From Luteolibacter yonseiensis (GTDB lineage: Bacteria; Verrucomicrobiota; Verrucomicrobiia; Verrucomicrobiales; Akkermansiaceae), in the NCBI RefSeq assembly GCF_016595465.1, contig NZ_JAENIK010000004.1:434001-498000 (forward strand): a stretch of DNA of 64,000 nt, read 5' to 3'. The notes below the pieces were generated by a model that made no database searches, was not told where the DNA came from, and saw nothing but the letters and a program-made list of their open reading frames with translations. The translations under genes and the position numbers were made by a program. Positions 35,150 through 45,064 of the stretch are shown here, one piece after another (the first letter of the stretch is position 1; every line of letters starts with the position of its first letter).

Positions 35150-35155
35150 GGCGGA

Positions 35156-36157
35156 TCATTCATTTACCAGAGATCCATCATTTTCAGATAAGATCTCTTC
35201 TGCCTCCATATCGGATCGCGTTTCCCGCCCGCCGCGGCGGGACAGCCTCTCGGCGGTCGTCGCTTCAAGGAAGTCCAACCGTTCCCGGGATTCGTCTGGT
35301 GAGCCTTCCAACAAACTTTCAAACCAACCTTCTGGAAACTGACGGTCACCCGGGAGGCTTTCGAAGTGTGACAGCAGCCATTCGCCCGCCTTCTCGGGAT
35401 CAATTCTTGCAAAGCTCGATGTGATCATGCCCAAGGATCCTTCTTCGATTGCGGAAACGACCGTCAGCGCGTCCGCACCGCTGTCAACCAAACCGAGAGC
35501 AGGATCAGCAGAGACCTCCAAGGCGTCGGAACCACCTGATCCGGGCTCGAGCCTTTTTGGTTTTTCAACTCCCACATGTTCCACGATCCATCCGCTCCCG
35601 CCCAACAATTGGTCGATGGAACCGATCGTGATCGCCATTGAGTCCGTAACACCGGTTTCCGTCGGGAGATCGGCAAGGGGTGGCTGAATGACCCCGGAAC
35701 CGATGATGATTTTCAGGCCTTCGGTGGCAGGGCGGCGTTCCTTTTTGTCAGGGATGCCATCACCGTCATCATCCTTGTCGACGGCGTCGTTTTTCCCGTC
35801 GCCATCACGGTCTTTATCCAACTTGTTTTTGATACCGTCGCCATCGATGTCATTCTCGTTTGCGGCGTCGTCGTTCCTGCCATCGCCGTCGATGTCCAAT
35901 TCCTGCGGCGAGTCGTTGGCAAAACGATCCCCCACATAAAGCCCCTTGAACGGACCACGGCGGCAGACACCACCATCCACATTCCGGTCTTTTCCGTTGG
36001 GGATGCCGTCGCCATCCACGTCCGTGTCGTTGATATTTGCCACGCCGTCCCCATCCAGGTCCGCCGCTGCCACACGGGTTCCGGCAGTCGCAAGACCTGC
36101 GGTGAGAAGTGTCGCCAGCGCGACACTGGCGAGAGGCTTGAGGAGGGAGGGTTTCAT
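35156..36157 (-). CDS. Secreted DxDxDG (thrombospondin type 3-like) repeat protein
   Basis: The 333-residue protein starts with a signal peptide (MKPSLLKPLASVALATLLTAG). A long run of calcium-binding acidic repeats follows: ADLDGDGVANINDTDVDGDG, LDIDGDGRNDD, NDIDGDGIKNKLDKDRDGDG, DDDGDGIPDKKERRPA. The C-terminal third has SFARIDPEKAGEWLLSHFES and LPGDRQFPEGWFESLLEGSP, resembling one diverged unit of the D-P-x-x-A-x-x-W-L repeats common in verrucomicrobial proteins (my inference). It probably sits on the cell surface and needs Ca2+ to fold. It lies downstream of carB on the same strand with a 109-bp gap. Confidence 0.85.
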   Translation of the reverse strand: MKPSLLKPLASVALATLLTAGLATAGTRVAAADLDGDGVANINDTDVDGDGIPNGKDRNVDGGVCRRGPFKGLYVGDRFANDSPQELDIDGDGRNDDAANENDIDGDGIKNKLDKDRDGDGKNDAVDKDDDGDGIPDKKERRPATEGLKIIIGSGVIQPPLADLPTETGVTDSMAITIGSIDQLLGGSGWIVEHVGVEKPKRLEPGSGGSDALEVSADPALGLVDSGADALTVVSAIEEGSLGMITSSFARIDPEKAGEWLLSHFESLPGDRQFPEGWFESLLEGSPDESRERLDFLEATTAERLSRRGGRETRSDMEAEEILSENDGSLVNE

Positions 36158-36266
36158 GGCGTCCGGCAGGCTGCTAGAAAGCAACTTGCTGCCTGCATCA
36201 TGGATGCCCCGGGTGAGTGCTGTCGATTTCAAAATAACACCATCCCCGGGCCCCGGCCTGCGGATT

Positions 36267-39200
36267 TCAAGCGTGATACTCCTGGATGCTCTTCACCGTG
36301 AATTCCTTCTCCTTGAGCGAGCGCATGGCTTTCACGGATGCTTCCGCGGCGGCGAGGTTCGTCGCGTGGGAGATCTTCTGGGCGATGGCGGTGGAGCGGA
36401 TGAGGATCTCGTCGGCGCGGGACTCGTGGGTGCTCGGGGTGTTGATGATGAAGTGGATCTCGCCGTTCTTCATCATGTCGATCACGTTCGGACGGGCCTG
36501 CTCGAGAACCTTGTAAACCCGGCTGCATGGAATGCCTTCGGCGGTGAGGCGGGTGTGGGTGCCACCGGTGCTGTAGACCTTGTAGCCGAGTTCCACCAGG
36601 TCGCGGGCGACCGCGACGGCGCGCTCCTTGTCGCGGTCCGAGACGGAGAGGAAGACATTGCCCGAGGTGGGCAGCGGGTTGAAGGCGGAGATCTGGCTCT
36701 TGGCGTAGGCCATGCCCCAGTCGGCATCGATGCCCATCACCTCGCCGGTGGATTTCATTTCCGGGCCAAGGACGATGTCGATGCCGGGGAAACGGTTCCA
36801 CGGGAAGACGGCTTCCTTCACCGAGAAATGCGGCGGGATGATCGTCTCGGTGTAACCGAGGTCCACGAGTTTCTCACCGACCATGACCTTCGCCGCAAGC
36901 TTGGCGAGGGAAACGCCGGTCGCCTTGGAGACGAATGGCACGGTGCGGGAGGCACGCGGATTCACCTCGATGACGTAGAGCTGCTCGTCCTTCACGGCGA
37001 ACTGGATGTTCATCAGGCCGCGCACGTTGAGTTCGCGGGCGAGGTCGATGGCCGCGCGGGTGATTTCCGCCTTGATTTCGTCCGAGAGGGAAAACGCGGG
37101 AATGACACAGGCGGAATCGCCGGAGTGGATGCCGGCCTGCTCGATGTGCTGCATGATCGCGCCGACCACGGAGGTTTCGCCGTCGGAAATGCAGTCCACG
37201 TCCACTTCGGTGGCGTTGTCGAGGAAACGATCCACCAGCACAGGGCGCTCCGGCGAGGCGATGACGGCCTCGCGCATGTAGCGGGTGAGTTCGGAATCGC
37301 AATAAACGATCATCATGCCGCGGCCGCCGAGCACGAAGGACGGACGGACCAGCACCGGGTAGCCGATGCGGTTGGCGATGACGAGAGCCTCCTCCTCATT
37401 GGTCGCGGTGCCGGCTTCGGCTTGTTTGAGATTGAGCTTGTCCAGGAGGGCGGAGAAGAATTTGCGGTCCTCGGCCTGTTCGATGGATTTCGGCGAAGTG
37501 CCGATGATCGGGACACCGTGGCGTTCGAGGTCCGCGGCAAGGTTGAGCGGAGTCTGGCCGCCGAACTGGACGATGACGCCGTGCGGTTTTTCCTGATCGC
37601 AGATGTTCAGCACGTCCTCGAGGGTGAGCGGCTCGAAGAAGAGCTTGTCCGAGGTGTCGTAGTCGGTGGAGACGGTCTCGGGGTTCGAGTTCACCATGAT
37701 GGTCTCGTAACCCAATTCTTTGAGGGCGAAAGCGGCGTGCACACAGCAGTAGTCGAACTCGATGCCTTGGCCGATGCGGTTCGGTCCGCCGCCGAGGATG
37801 ATGATCTTCTTCTTGTCCGACTCGCGGGCTTCGTTCTCGTCGCCGTAGGTGGAGTAGAAATAAGGGGTGTAGGCCTCGAATTCCGCCGCACAGGTATCCA
37901 CAAGGCGATAGGTCGGGATGATTCCCTTCGCCTTGCGCTCGGCGCGGATGGTGTCTTCGGTCGGGATGTCCACCATCGCCGGTTCCGGCTCGGGACGGGG
38001 AGGCGCACCGGCGGGCTGGTCGGTCTCGCCGTGGATGGAAACGTCGTGAATGGCGGGTGCGTGGGCACGGGCCTTCGCGATCTGGCGGTCCGAGAAACCG
38101 AGCTTCTTCGCACGCTTCAAGTCGAGCGTGGCGAGTTGCATGCCCTCCTTGGCAATCTGCTGGAGGTGGCCGAGGAACCATGGGTCGATGGAAGTGGCGT
38201 CCTGGACTTCTTCCAAGGTCCAGCCATGAACGAACGCGGTTTGCAGCCAGAAAATGCGCTCGGCATTGGGAATCTGGAGCTTGCGGGTGATTTCCTCCTT
38301 GGTCGGAGCCAGAGGCTCCTTGCTGTCGAAGCCGAATCCCCAGCGGCCCGTCTCCAGAGAGCGCAGGCACTTCTGCATGGACTCCTTGAACGTGCGGCCG
38401 ATGGACATCGCCTCACCGACGGACTTCATGGAGGTCGTCAGGACGGAATTCGCGGTCGGGAATTTTTCGAAGGTGAAACGCGGGATCTTCGTCACCACGT
38501 AGTCGATGGTCGGCTCGAACGAGGCGGGTGTCTCGCGGGTGATGTCGTTCGGCAGTTCGTCGAGCGTGTAGCCGACGGCGAGCTTGGCGGCGATCTTCGC
38601 GATGGGGAATCCCGTGGCCTTCGAGGCCAGCGCGGAAGAACGCGAGACACGCGGGTTCATCTCGATGACGATCATGCGGCCGGTTTTCGGGTCGGTGGCG
38701 AACTGGATGTTCGAGCCGCCGGTCTCCACGCCGATCTCGCGGATGACCGCGAAGGACGCGTCACGCATGATCTGGTACTCGCGGTCCGTGAGGGTCTGGA
38801 TCGGAGCCACGGTGATGGAGTCGCCGGTGTGGACGCCCATCGGATCGAGGTTTTCGATCGAACAGATGACCACGCAGTTGTCGGCGCAGTCACGCATGAC
38901 CTCCATCTCGTACTCTTTCCAGCCGAGCAGCGATTCGTCGATGAGCACCTCGGAAACCGGGGAAAGGTCCAGCCCGCGGGTGATAATCTCCTCATACTCC
39001 TCGCGGTTGTAGGCGATGCCGCCTCCCTGGCCGCCGAGCGTGAACGCCGGGCGGATGATGAGCGGGAAGGTGCCGATTTCCTCGGCCACCTTCTTCGCCT
39101 CGTCCATGGTGTGGGCGATGCCCGAGCGCGGCATGTCGAGGCCGATCTTGATCATCGCTTCCTTGAAAAGGTGGCGGTCTTCGCCCTTGTCGATCGCGTC

Positions 39201-39560
39201 CGGCTTCGCACCGATCATGCGGACGCCGTATTTTTCCAGCACGCCGGACTTGAAGAGCGACATGGAGGTGTTCAGCGCCGTCTGCCCGCCGAGCGTCGGC
39301 AGCAGGGCGTCCGGTTTCTCGCGGATGATGATTTTTTCCACCACATCCGGCGTGATCGGCTCGATGTAGGTGCGGTGGGCGAACTCCGGATCCGTCATGA
39401 TGGTCGCCGGATTCGAATTCACCAGGACCACCTCGTAACCCTCTTCCTTCAATGCCTTGCAAGCCTGCACACCGGAATAGTCGAATTCGCAGCCCTGGCC
39501 GATGACGATGGGGCCGGAGCCGATGACGAGGATTTTGCGGATCGAGGTGTCTTTGGGCAT
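36267..39560 (-). CDS. carB: Carbamoyl-phosphate synthase large subunit
   Basis: The 1097-residue protein shows both ATP-grasp halves. The first starts [23 protein letters not shown]; the second starts [23 protein letters not shown]. Also seen are [68 protein letters not shown] and a C-terminal MGS-like allosteric domain ([19 protein letters not shown]). It makes carbamoyl phosphate for pyrimidines and arginine. It is slightly longer than the usual 1070-1080 residues because of a Pro/Glu-rich insert in the central linker ([15 protein letters not shown]). carA is not here. Confidence 0.98.
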   Translation of the reverse strand: MPKDTSIRKILVIGSGPIVIGQGCEFDYSGVQACKALKEEGYEVVLVNSNPATIMTDPEFAHRTYIEPITPDVVEKIIIREKPDALLPTLGGQTALNTSMSLFKSGVLEKYGVRMIGAKPDAIDKGEDRHLFKEAMIKIGLDMPRSGIAHTMDEAKKVAEEIGTFPLIIRPAFTLGGQGGGIAYNREEYEEIITRGLDLSPVSEVLIDESLLGWKEYEMEVMRDCADNCVVICSIENLDPMGVHTGDSITVAPIQTLTDREYQIMRDASFAVIREIGVETGGSNIQFATDPKTGRMIVIEMNPRVSRSSALASKATGFPIAKIAAKLAVGYTLDELPNDITRETPASFEPTIDYVVTKIPRFTFEKFPTANSVLTTSMKSVGEAMSIGRTFKESMQKCLRSLETGRWGFGFDSKEPLAPTKEEITRKLQIPNAERIFWLQTAFVHGWTLEEVQDATSIDPWFLGHLQQIAKEGMQLATLDLKRAKKLGFSDRQIAKARAHAPAIHDVSIHGETDQPAGAPPRPEPEPAMVDIPTEDTIRAERKAKGIIPTYRLVDTCAAEFEAYTPYFYSTYGDENEARESDKKKIIILGGGPNRIGQGIEFDYCCVHAAFALKELGYETIMVNSNPETVSTDYDTSDKLFFEPLTLEDVLNICDQEKPHGVIVQFGGQTPLNLAADLERHGVPIIGTSPKSIEQAEDRKFFSALLDKLNLKQAEAGTATNEEEALVIANRIGYPVLVRPSFVLGGRGMMIVYCDSELTRYMREAVIASPERPVLVDRFLDNATEVDVDCISDGETSVVGAIMQHIEQAGIHSGDSACVIPAFSLSDEIKAEITRAAIDLARELNVRGLMNIQFAVKDEQLYVIEVNPRASRTVPFVSKATGVSLAKLAAKVMVGEKLVDLGYTETIIPPHFSVKEAVFPWNRFPGIDIVLGPEMKSTGEVMGIDADWGMAYAKSQISAFNPLPTSGNVFLSVSDRDKERAVAVARDLVELGYKVYSTGGTHTRLTAEGIPCSRVYKVLEQARPNVIDMMKNGEIHFIINTPSTHESRADEILIRSTAIAQKISHATNLAAAEASVKAMRSLKEKEFTVKSIQEYHA

Positions 39561-39824
39561 GGTCGTGAGAAGGTTCGGGAAACCGCCGCCGGGCGGCTAA
39601 ATTTCGAGGTGTGTGGCAGGGTTCTCGCACCTTGTAAAGGGCGGGATGCGGGTAAGATAAGCCTTAAATAAATTTTTTACGCCCCCCCGGGCATGCTTGG
39701 GCACCAATCTGTCCCCATGGGGTATGGGGAGCCCGCTCCATGGCTGGCCACGGAATCCCGTGATCCGCACTTTTCCTCACCCTCCGGGTTGCAGCCCGCG
39801 GACGGATCGTCCAAGCTCGCCGCC
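39561..39824. promoter_or_regulatory. Divergent carB-menB intergenic region
   Basis: The centre (39645-39685) is a local AT-rich patch (taagccttaaataaattttttacg) in GC-rich surroundings and is the likely place for promoters of both genes. The open frame extending menB upstream to 39693 has no family similarity. Confidence 0.35.
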
Positions 39825-40640
39825 ATGTGGACCACCGTGCGCGAATTCGAGGACATCCGTTATGAAACGACGGATGAGGGCAGCATTGCGAAGATCACCA
39901 TCAACCGGCCGGAAGTCCGCAATGCCTTCCGCCCGCTGACGGTGAAGGAAATGCTCATCGCCTTCGACCTCGCCCACGAGGATCCGAAGGTCGGCGCCAT
40001 CATCCTGACCGGTGCCGGAGACCTGGCCTTCTGTTCCGGTGGCGACCAGAAAGTCCGTGGCCACGCCGGCTACATCGGCGAGGACGGCATTCCCCGCCTC
40101 AACGTGCTGGATCTTCAAAAGAAAATCCGCTCCCTGCCGAAACCGGTGGTCGCCATGGTCGCCGGATTCGCCATCGGCGGCGGACATGTCCTGCACATCG
40201 TGTGCGATCTCACCATCGCCGCGGACAACGCCCGCTTCGGCCAGACCGGCCCGAAGGTCGGCTCCTTCGACGGAGGCCTGGGTTCCAGCTATCTCGCCCG
40301 CATCGTCGGCCAGAAGAAGGCCCGCGAAATCTGGTACCTCTGCCGCCAGTACGACGCCCGACAGGCGCTCGACATGGGCCTCGTCAACACCGTGGTCCCG
40401 CTCGCGGACCTGGAAAAGGAAACGCTCCAGTGGTGCCGCGAGATGCTCGCCCACTCGCCGCTCGCCCTGCGCTGCCTCAAGTCCGCCCTGAACGCCGACT
40501 GCGACGGCCAGATGGGTCTTCTCGATCTCGCCGGAAACGCCACCCTGCTCTACTACATGAGCGAGGAAGGCCGCGAAGGAAAACAGGCGTTCATTGAAAA
40601 GCGGAAACCGGATTTCTCGAAATTCCCGCGCGTGCCGTGA
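39825..40640 (+). CDS. menB: 1,4-dihydroxy-2-naphthoyl-CoA synthase
   Basis: The 271-residue crotonase-fold enzyme starts at [19 protein letters not shown]. MenB signatures are [39 protein letters not shown] (CoA and oxyanion), [39 protein letters not shown] and the C-terminal [21 protein letters not shown]. It closes the naphthalene ring from o-succinylbenzoyl-CoA in menaquinone synthesis. Length is normal. The probable menH is 19 kb upstream; the other men genes are not in the window. Confidence 0.97.
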   Translation: MWTTVREFEDIRYETTDEGSIAKITINRPEVRNAFRPLTVKEMLIAFDLAHEDPKVGAIILTGAGDLAFCSGGDQKVRGHAGYIGEDGIPRLNVLDLQKKIRSLPKPVVAMVAGFAIGGGHVLHIVCDLTIAADNARFGQTGPKVGSFDGGLGSSYLARIVGQKKAREIWYLCRQYDARQALDMGLVNTVVPLADLEKETLQWCREMLAHSPLALRCLKSALNADCDGQMGLLDLAGNATLLYYMSEEGREGKQAFIEKRKPDFSKFPRVP

Positions 40641-40828
40641 AGCTCGCCCAGCCAAGTCTCCTTGAACGTTCTCATCGCAACACGACTGGAGGATCATCGT
40701 CGCGATCCATCGTCCTCAATTTCTCTGGAAAAAATGAAAGCCACCCTGCGGGCTGAATTCGGGGCATGAACTGGAAGGTATTCAGGGGACTTCTTGCAAG
40801 CCAGCGATCGAAGCCATCACCCGGATCC

Positions 40829-40864
40829 AAAAAAATCACCCGCTGGAACGAATCCCGGCGGGTG
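40829..40864 (-). terminator. Rho-independent terminator of the Bax-inhibitor-like gene
   Basis: On the minus strand CACCCGCCGG and CCAGCGGGTG pair over 10 positions with one mismatch, and ATTTTTTT follows. It starts 28 bp after the stop codon at 40893. Confidence 0.85.
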
Positions 40865-40892
40865 CTTCAAATCATCGGGATCTGATTCCAGC

Positions 40893-41609
40893 TCAGTTCC
40901 GGTTCAAGCTCATCAACAGGCGGAGCAGGTACCAGAACAGCAGCGCCACGCTGGCGAACAGTGAAAGAGAGGCAGCCACGTGCTGGCCCGGCTCATAACG
41001 GTGGAGCAGGTTGCTGGTATTATAAAGGATCGCCCCCGAAGCGAAGATCACCATTGCCGCGGAGAACCAGAAACCGAGAGTGATCGGCAGGAAAAACGAC
41101 GCCACGATCAGGCCGAGCGCGACGAATCCTCCGATCTTCAACATGCCGCCGAGGAAACTGAAATCCTTCTTCGTCGTCAGCGCGACCGTCGAGATGCCGA
41201 TCACCATCGCCACCGTGATCAGGCCGGCCTGCAGCACCAGCCCCATGTCTCCGGCCATGGCCACCGCCATCATCAGGATGGGCAGGAAAATCACCGCTTC
41301 CGCCACGGTGTAGAGGGCCAGGCCCGCGTATTGCATGGCTTGGGAAGAACCGTTCGTCGCCCAACGCTCCGCGACCCAGGAAACGAGCATGAAAGCCCCC
41401 ATCACCATAAGCCACGAATATTTGGTCGAGGCCAGCAGGCCCAGAGCCGGAATGCCAAGACCCGAACTGATGAGCAGGGTCTCAAGGCCGGCGAAAAGTC
41501 CGATGGCCCCCGCGAGGTGCCAGTAGGTTTTGCGGATGAACGCGGCGCGCTCGGACTCCGGCGACTCGGAAACCGTGCCGACGACATAAGGGTTGTTATA
41601 TTGCTCCAT
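40893..41609 (-). CDS. Bax inhibitor-1/YccA family membrane protein
   Basis: The 238-residue protein starts at MEQYNNPYVVGTVSE. It has seven hydrophobic segments and the family pattern FIRKTYWHLAGAIGLFAGLET. Later segments include AMQYAGLALYTVAEAVIFLP, ISTVALTTKKDFSFLGGMLK and ASGAILYNTSNLLHRY, where the acidic residues of the BI-1 pH sensor would sit. Bacterial homologues (YccA, YbhL, BsYetJ) are inner-membrane proteins, some leaking calcium or modulating FtsH. The exact role is unknown. Confidence 0.92.
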   Translation of the reverse strand: MEQYNNPYVVGTVSESPESERAAFIRKTYWHLAGAIGLFAGLETLLISSGLGIPALGLLASTKYSWLMVMGAFMLVSWVAERWATNGSSQAMQYAGLALYTVAEAVIFLPILMMAVAMAGDMGLVLQAGLITVAMVIGISTVALTTKKDFSFLGGMLKIGGFVALGLIVASFFLPITLGFWFSAAMVIFASGAILYNTSNLLHRYEPGQHVAASLSLFASVALLFWYLLRLLMSLNRN

Positions 41610-41669
41610 GGGATTTGAAAGTGTTAGATACAATCTGGCAGTCTCGGGATTGGACCACCAGCCAAAAAT

Positions 41670-41942
41670 TCATTCCTGCAATTCCGCGAACTCCGGGTGC
41701 CGGGTGATATAGGCCACCGCGTAGCCACAGATCGGACGGACCTTCCATCCACGTTCGCGGGCCAATGTCAGCACGCCGTCCATCAGCCGCCCCGCGGCTC
41801 CCCTGCCCCGCAAGGCCGGATCCGCCTCCACATGTGGGAGAATCAACACGCCGTCATCCAATCGATAATCCGCGAACGCCAGCTTGCCCTCCTCAATGAG
41901 TTCGAAACGGCTGCGGGACGTGTTGTCGGTGATCCGGGACAT
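41670..41942 (-). CDS. Small GNAT acetyltransferase (YjdJ/NATD1-like)
   Basis: The 90-residue protein starts at MSRITDNTSRSRFELIEEGK. It shows the compact GNAT fold of YjdJ-type proteins: FADYRLDDGVLILPHVEADP, the acetyl-CoA loop LRGRGAAGRLMDGVLTLARE and KVRPICGYAVAYITRHPEFA. Length matches the family (about 90-100). The substrate is unknown. The extra upstream open frame covers a palindromic intergenic element. Confidence 0.9.
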   Translation of the reverse strand: MSRITDNTSRSRFELIEEGKLAFADYRLDDGVLILPHVEADPALRGRGAAGRLMDGVLTLARERGWKVRPICGYAVAYITRHPEFAELQE

Positions 41943-42012
41943 GAGAACTGATGCCCCAATGAGGACGAAAGTCAAAGGCAGCGGAGCGTCGTCATCCTGA
42001 CCACTGCTCCGA

Positions 42013-42059
42013 GGGACATCCTGCCCCTCGAACCAGCCTCCCCGGGGACAGGATGTCCC
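42013..42059. repeat. Inverted repeat 3' of alaS
   Basis: GGGACATCCTGCCCC at 42013-42027 is repeated inverted at 42044-42059 (GGGGACAGGATGTCCC) with one mismatch and a 16-bp spacer. The right arm contains GGGGACAGGATGTCCCC, which nearly folds on itself. It lies 33 bp after the alaS stop. Confidence 0.55.
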
Positions 42060-42092
42060 CGGCACCTAGCGTTCGGAATGAACGCGTTCCGT

Positions 42093-44939
42093 TCAGAATT
42101 TCGCGGCGGCGGCGGCTTTCAGTTCCTCCAGCTTCGAGCGATCCGGCGCGGCACCCCGGGCTTGATCCGGTTTGCCACCGCCTTTACCACCGGCGAGGGC
42201 GGCCAGGTCGCGGAGGATGTCACCCGCCTTCAAACCTTTCGCCAGCGCGTCCGGACCGCTGTGGGTGGCGATGTGAAGCTTGTCCCCATCGTCCACGATG
42301 AGCAGCGCGGGACCCGCGAAGCCCTTTTTCTTGAGGCCGTTCTGAAGCTCTTGAAGAAGCGATGCATCCGACTCGAAGGAGACGATGATGGGCTCGTTTT
42401 TGGCGATGAGTTCGGCCAGGGCTTCGTCGGCGAGTTTGGCGGCTTGGGAAGACTGGATCTTCTTGATGCGTTTCTCGGCCTCGATGGCACCCTGCTGGGT
42501 TTCCTCCAACGTGCGCTGGCCGTGGGCGAAGGTGGCGTTGATCTGTGAAATGTCGGCACGCTCGGCAAGCATGGCTCCCATGATGTGTGGGAAATCGTTC
42601 ACCGCGACAGCTTCCTCGCCGAGGGATGCCAGCTTCTCGTTGGCGGCGTACAGCTTGGCGCGCGCGGCCTTGAGCTCGGCATTCCATTTTTCGGCGAGAT
42701 CATTGAGATGGTTCCACGCCGCGTCTCCGCAAACGGCTTCGATGCGGCGGACGCCGGAGGCGATGGCACCCTCGGACTTGATCTTGAAGAGGCCGATCTC
42801 GCCGGTGTTGCGGACGTGAGTGCCGCCGCAGAGTTCCTGTGAATAGCCGTTGAGCGCGTGCGCCTCACCGCCGATCTGGACCACGCGGACGGTTTCCCCG
42901 TACTTGTCGCCGAAGAACTGCATGATGTCCGGACGTCCCTTGATGGAGGCGTGCGGGACTTCCTTCCAACTCACGGAATCCCTGGCGGAAATCGCGGCAT
43001 TCACCTTCTCTTCCATCGCCGCGAGCTGCTCGGGCGTGACGGCGGCGCTGTTGAAATCAAAACGCAGGCGGTTCTCGTCCACCGAGGAACCCTGCTGCGC
43101 GGCGTCCTTCGAGACGACTTCGTGCAAGGCCCAGTGGAGAAGGTGGGTCGCGGTGTGGTTGGCCTCAATGGGACGGCGGCGTTTTTCGTCGAGCTTGAGC
43201 GTGACGGTGTCACCGACTTTGACGGCAGCGGATGAGTCGATGATGACGGCACGGGCCTTACCGATCTGCTGGACGCCGGTGATTTCGACCTCACCGTTGA
43301 GAGTGCCGGTGTCGCCGGATTGGCCACCCATTTCGGCATAGAAGACGGTCTTGTCGGTGATGACGAAAAGCGAGTCCTCCTGTGGGTGGATTTCCAGGAT
43401 GGTGGCTTCGACCTCGTCCGTTTCAAAACCGACGAACTCGGTGACGGCTTCGGTGGAGATGTCGAGGGCGCGGACGATGTTCGATTTTTGAGCGGCGCGG
43501 GAGCGTTCCTGCTGGGCCTTTTTACTTTGATCGTATCCGGGTTTATCGAGGACCAGACCTCGCTCGGCGCACAGCAGTTCGGTCAGATCGATCGGGAATC
43601 CGTAAGTATCCTCAAGTTCGAATGCGACGACTCCGGAAAAACTGTTTCCAAAAATGGCGAGAGCTGTCGGGTCGGTATTTTCCGCAGACGTCGATGCCAC
43701 GTTATCTTCAAACCGTTTCAGGCCACGATCCAGCGTCTGATTGAAGCTCGCCTCTTCCTGCTCCAGCGTCTGGCGCACGACATCCTGACGGTTTTTCAGC
43801 TCCGGGAAAACACCACCCATTTCGTTAACGAGCGTTTCCACCAACGCGCCGAAGAACGGCTTCTCGCCGGAGAAGCCGAGCTGGCGGCCGTATCTCACGG
43901 CGCGGCGCAGGATGCGGCGCAGGACGTAGTTCCGCCCGTTGTTACCCGGCATGATGCCGTCCGCAATGGAGAAGCTGAGCGTCCGCAGGTGATCCGCGAT
44001 GACACGGAAAGCGATCGCGGTTTTCATCTCCTCGGTGAACGCGGCGCGGTCGGCACCGAGTTCCGGATAGATGTTCACGTAGCTTTTTCCGCTGAGTTCT
44101 TCCAGCTTGCGGAACAGCGGTTGGAAAACGTCGGTGGCGTAGTTGCTCGGCTTTTTGGAGAAATCCGTGAAGCCCTTGGTGTTCTGGATGATCGAGCAGG
44201 CGCGCTCGAAGCCCATGCCGGTATCGACGTGTTTGGCGGGCAGTTCACGGAACGTGCCGTCGGCCTCGGCATTATACTGGATGAAAACGAGGTTCCAGAT
44301 CTCGATGCAGAGGTCGGAGTCGTTGTTGACGAGATTCCGGCCGGTGAAGGGATTCCCTTCCGGGGTGAGGTCGACGTGGAGTTCGGAACAAGGACCGCAG
44401 GGGCCGGTCTCGCCCATCATCCAGAAGTTGTCCTTCACGTTGCCATGGACGATCTGGATGGCGGGATCGCAACCCTTGGAGCGGAAAAGTTCGGCCCAGA
44501 TGTCGTAGGCTTCCTGGTCGAAGCTGCCAGGATCGCCCTCCTTCGGCGCGTACACGGATGCGTAAAGACGGTGGGCGGGCAGGCCCCAGCGCTCGACGAC
44601 CAGTTCCCATGCCCAGGCGATGGCTTCCTTCTTGAAATAGTTTCCGAACGACCAGTTCCCGAGCATTTCGAAGAACGTGTGGTGATAAGTGTCGTAGCCG
44701 ACATCCTCCAGGTCGTTATGTTTACCGCCCGCACGGATGCACTTCTGGGTGTCCGCGGCACGTGGTGGATCGTAAGGAGCCTTCTCAACACCAAGGAAAT
44801 ACGGCACGAACGGGTTCATCCCCGCGTTCGTGAACAGCAGGCCGGGCGACTGCGGCAGCAGAGAGGCGGAAGGGACGATGGTGTGCTCTTTCTCCCGGAA
44901 GAAATCGAGGAAGCTCTGGCGGATCTCGGCGGATGTCAT
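42093..44939 (-). CDS. alaS: Alanyl-tRNA synthetase
   Basis: The 948-residue protein starts at MTSAEIRQSFLDFFREKEHT. Class II motifs are clear: LLFTNAGMNPFVPYFLG, CIRAGGKHNDLEDVGYDTYH, FFEMLGNWSFGNYFKKEAI and MMGETGPCGPCSELHVD. The editing domain has ANHTATHLLHWAL and CGGTHVRNTGEIG (zinc His/Cys). The C-terminal DHHA1 domain ends LAALAGGKGGGKPDQARGAA. It is somewhat longer than E. coli AlaS (876) owing to insertions, with a Lys/Ala tail. The window also carries a tRNA-Ala gene, not adjacent. Confidence 0.98.
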   Translation of the reverse strand: MTSAEIRQSFLDFFREKEHTIVPSASLLPQSPGLLFTNAGMNPFVPYFLGVEKAPYDPPRAADTQKCIRAGGKHNDLEDVGYDTYHHTFFEMLGNWSFGNYFKKEAIAWAWELVVERWGLPAHRLYASVYAPKEGDPGSFDQEAYDIWAELFRSKGCDPAIQIVHGNVKDNFWMMGETGPCGPCSELHVDLTPEGNPFTGRNLVNNDSDLCIEIWNLVFIQYNAEADGTFRELPAKHVDTGMGFERACSIIQNTKGFTDFSKKPSNYATDVFQPLFRKLEELSGKSYVNIYPELGADRAAFTEEMKTAIAFRVIADHLRTLSFSIADGIMPGNNGRNYVLRRILRRAVRYGRQLGFSGEKPFFGALVETLVNEMGGVFPELKNRQDVVRQTLEQEEASFNQTLDRGLKRFEDNVASTSAENTDPTALAIFGNSFSGVVAFELEDTYGFPIDLTELLCAERGLVLDKPGYDQSKKAQQERSRAAQKSNIVRALDISTEAVTEFVGFETDEVEATILEIHPQEDSLFVITDKTVFYAEMGGQSGDTGTLNGEVEITGVQQIGKARAVIIDSSAAVKVGDTVTLKLDEKRRRPIEANHTATHLLHWALHEVVSKDAAQQGSSVDENRLRFDFNSAAVTPEQLAAMEEKVNAAISARDSVSWKEVPHASIKGRPDIMQFFGDKYGETVRVVQIGGEAHALNGYSQELCGGTHVRNTGEIGLFKIKSEGAIASGVRRIEAVCGDAAWNHLNDLAEKWNAELKAARAKLYAANEKLASLGEEAVAVNDFPHIMGAMLAERADISQINATFAHGQRTLEETQQGAIEAEKRIKKIQSSQAAKLADEALAELIAKNEPIIVSFESDASLLQELQNGLKKKGFAGPALLIVDDGDKLHIATHSGPDALAKGLKAGDILRDLAALAGGKGGGKPDQARGAAPDRSKLEELKAAAAAKF

Positions 44940-45064
44940 GGCGGCGGTTCTTGGAAAATGATGGGTGGGTGGATGCACCAGCCACAAGGGGGCGCGAAGA
45001 TGCAGGAGGGCCGGGGGCGGTGTAAAGCCTCGGGTAAAAATGGCGTCAGCCGGCAATGGCCGCC

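Noticed and set aside
35946..39671. A very long open frame on the plus strand opposite carB
   Set aside because: It is the antisense of a complete CarB with every ATP-grasp motif, and its own translation is low-complexity His/Arg/Asp-rich with no family pattern. High-GC codon bias explains it.
39693..39824. N-terminal extension of menB
   Set aside because: The 44 extra residues have no similarity to MenB and lie in the promoter-like region.
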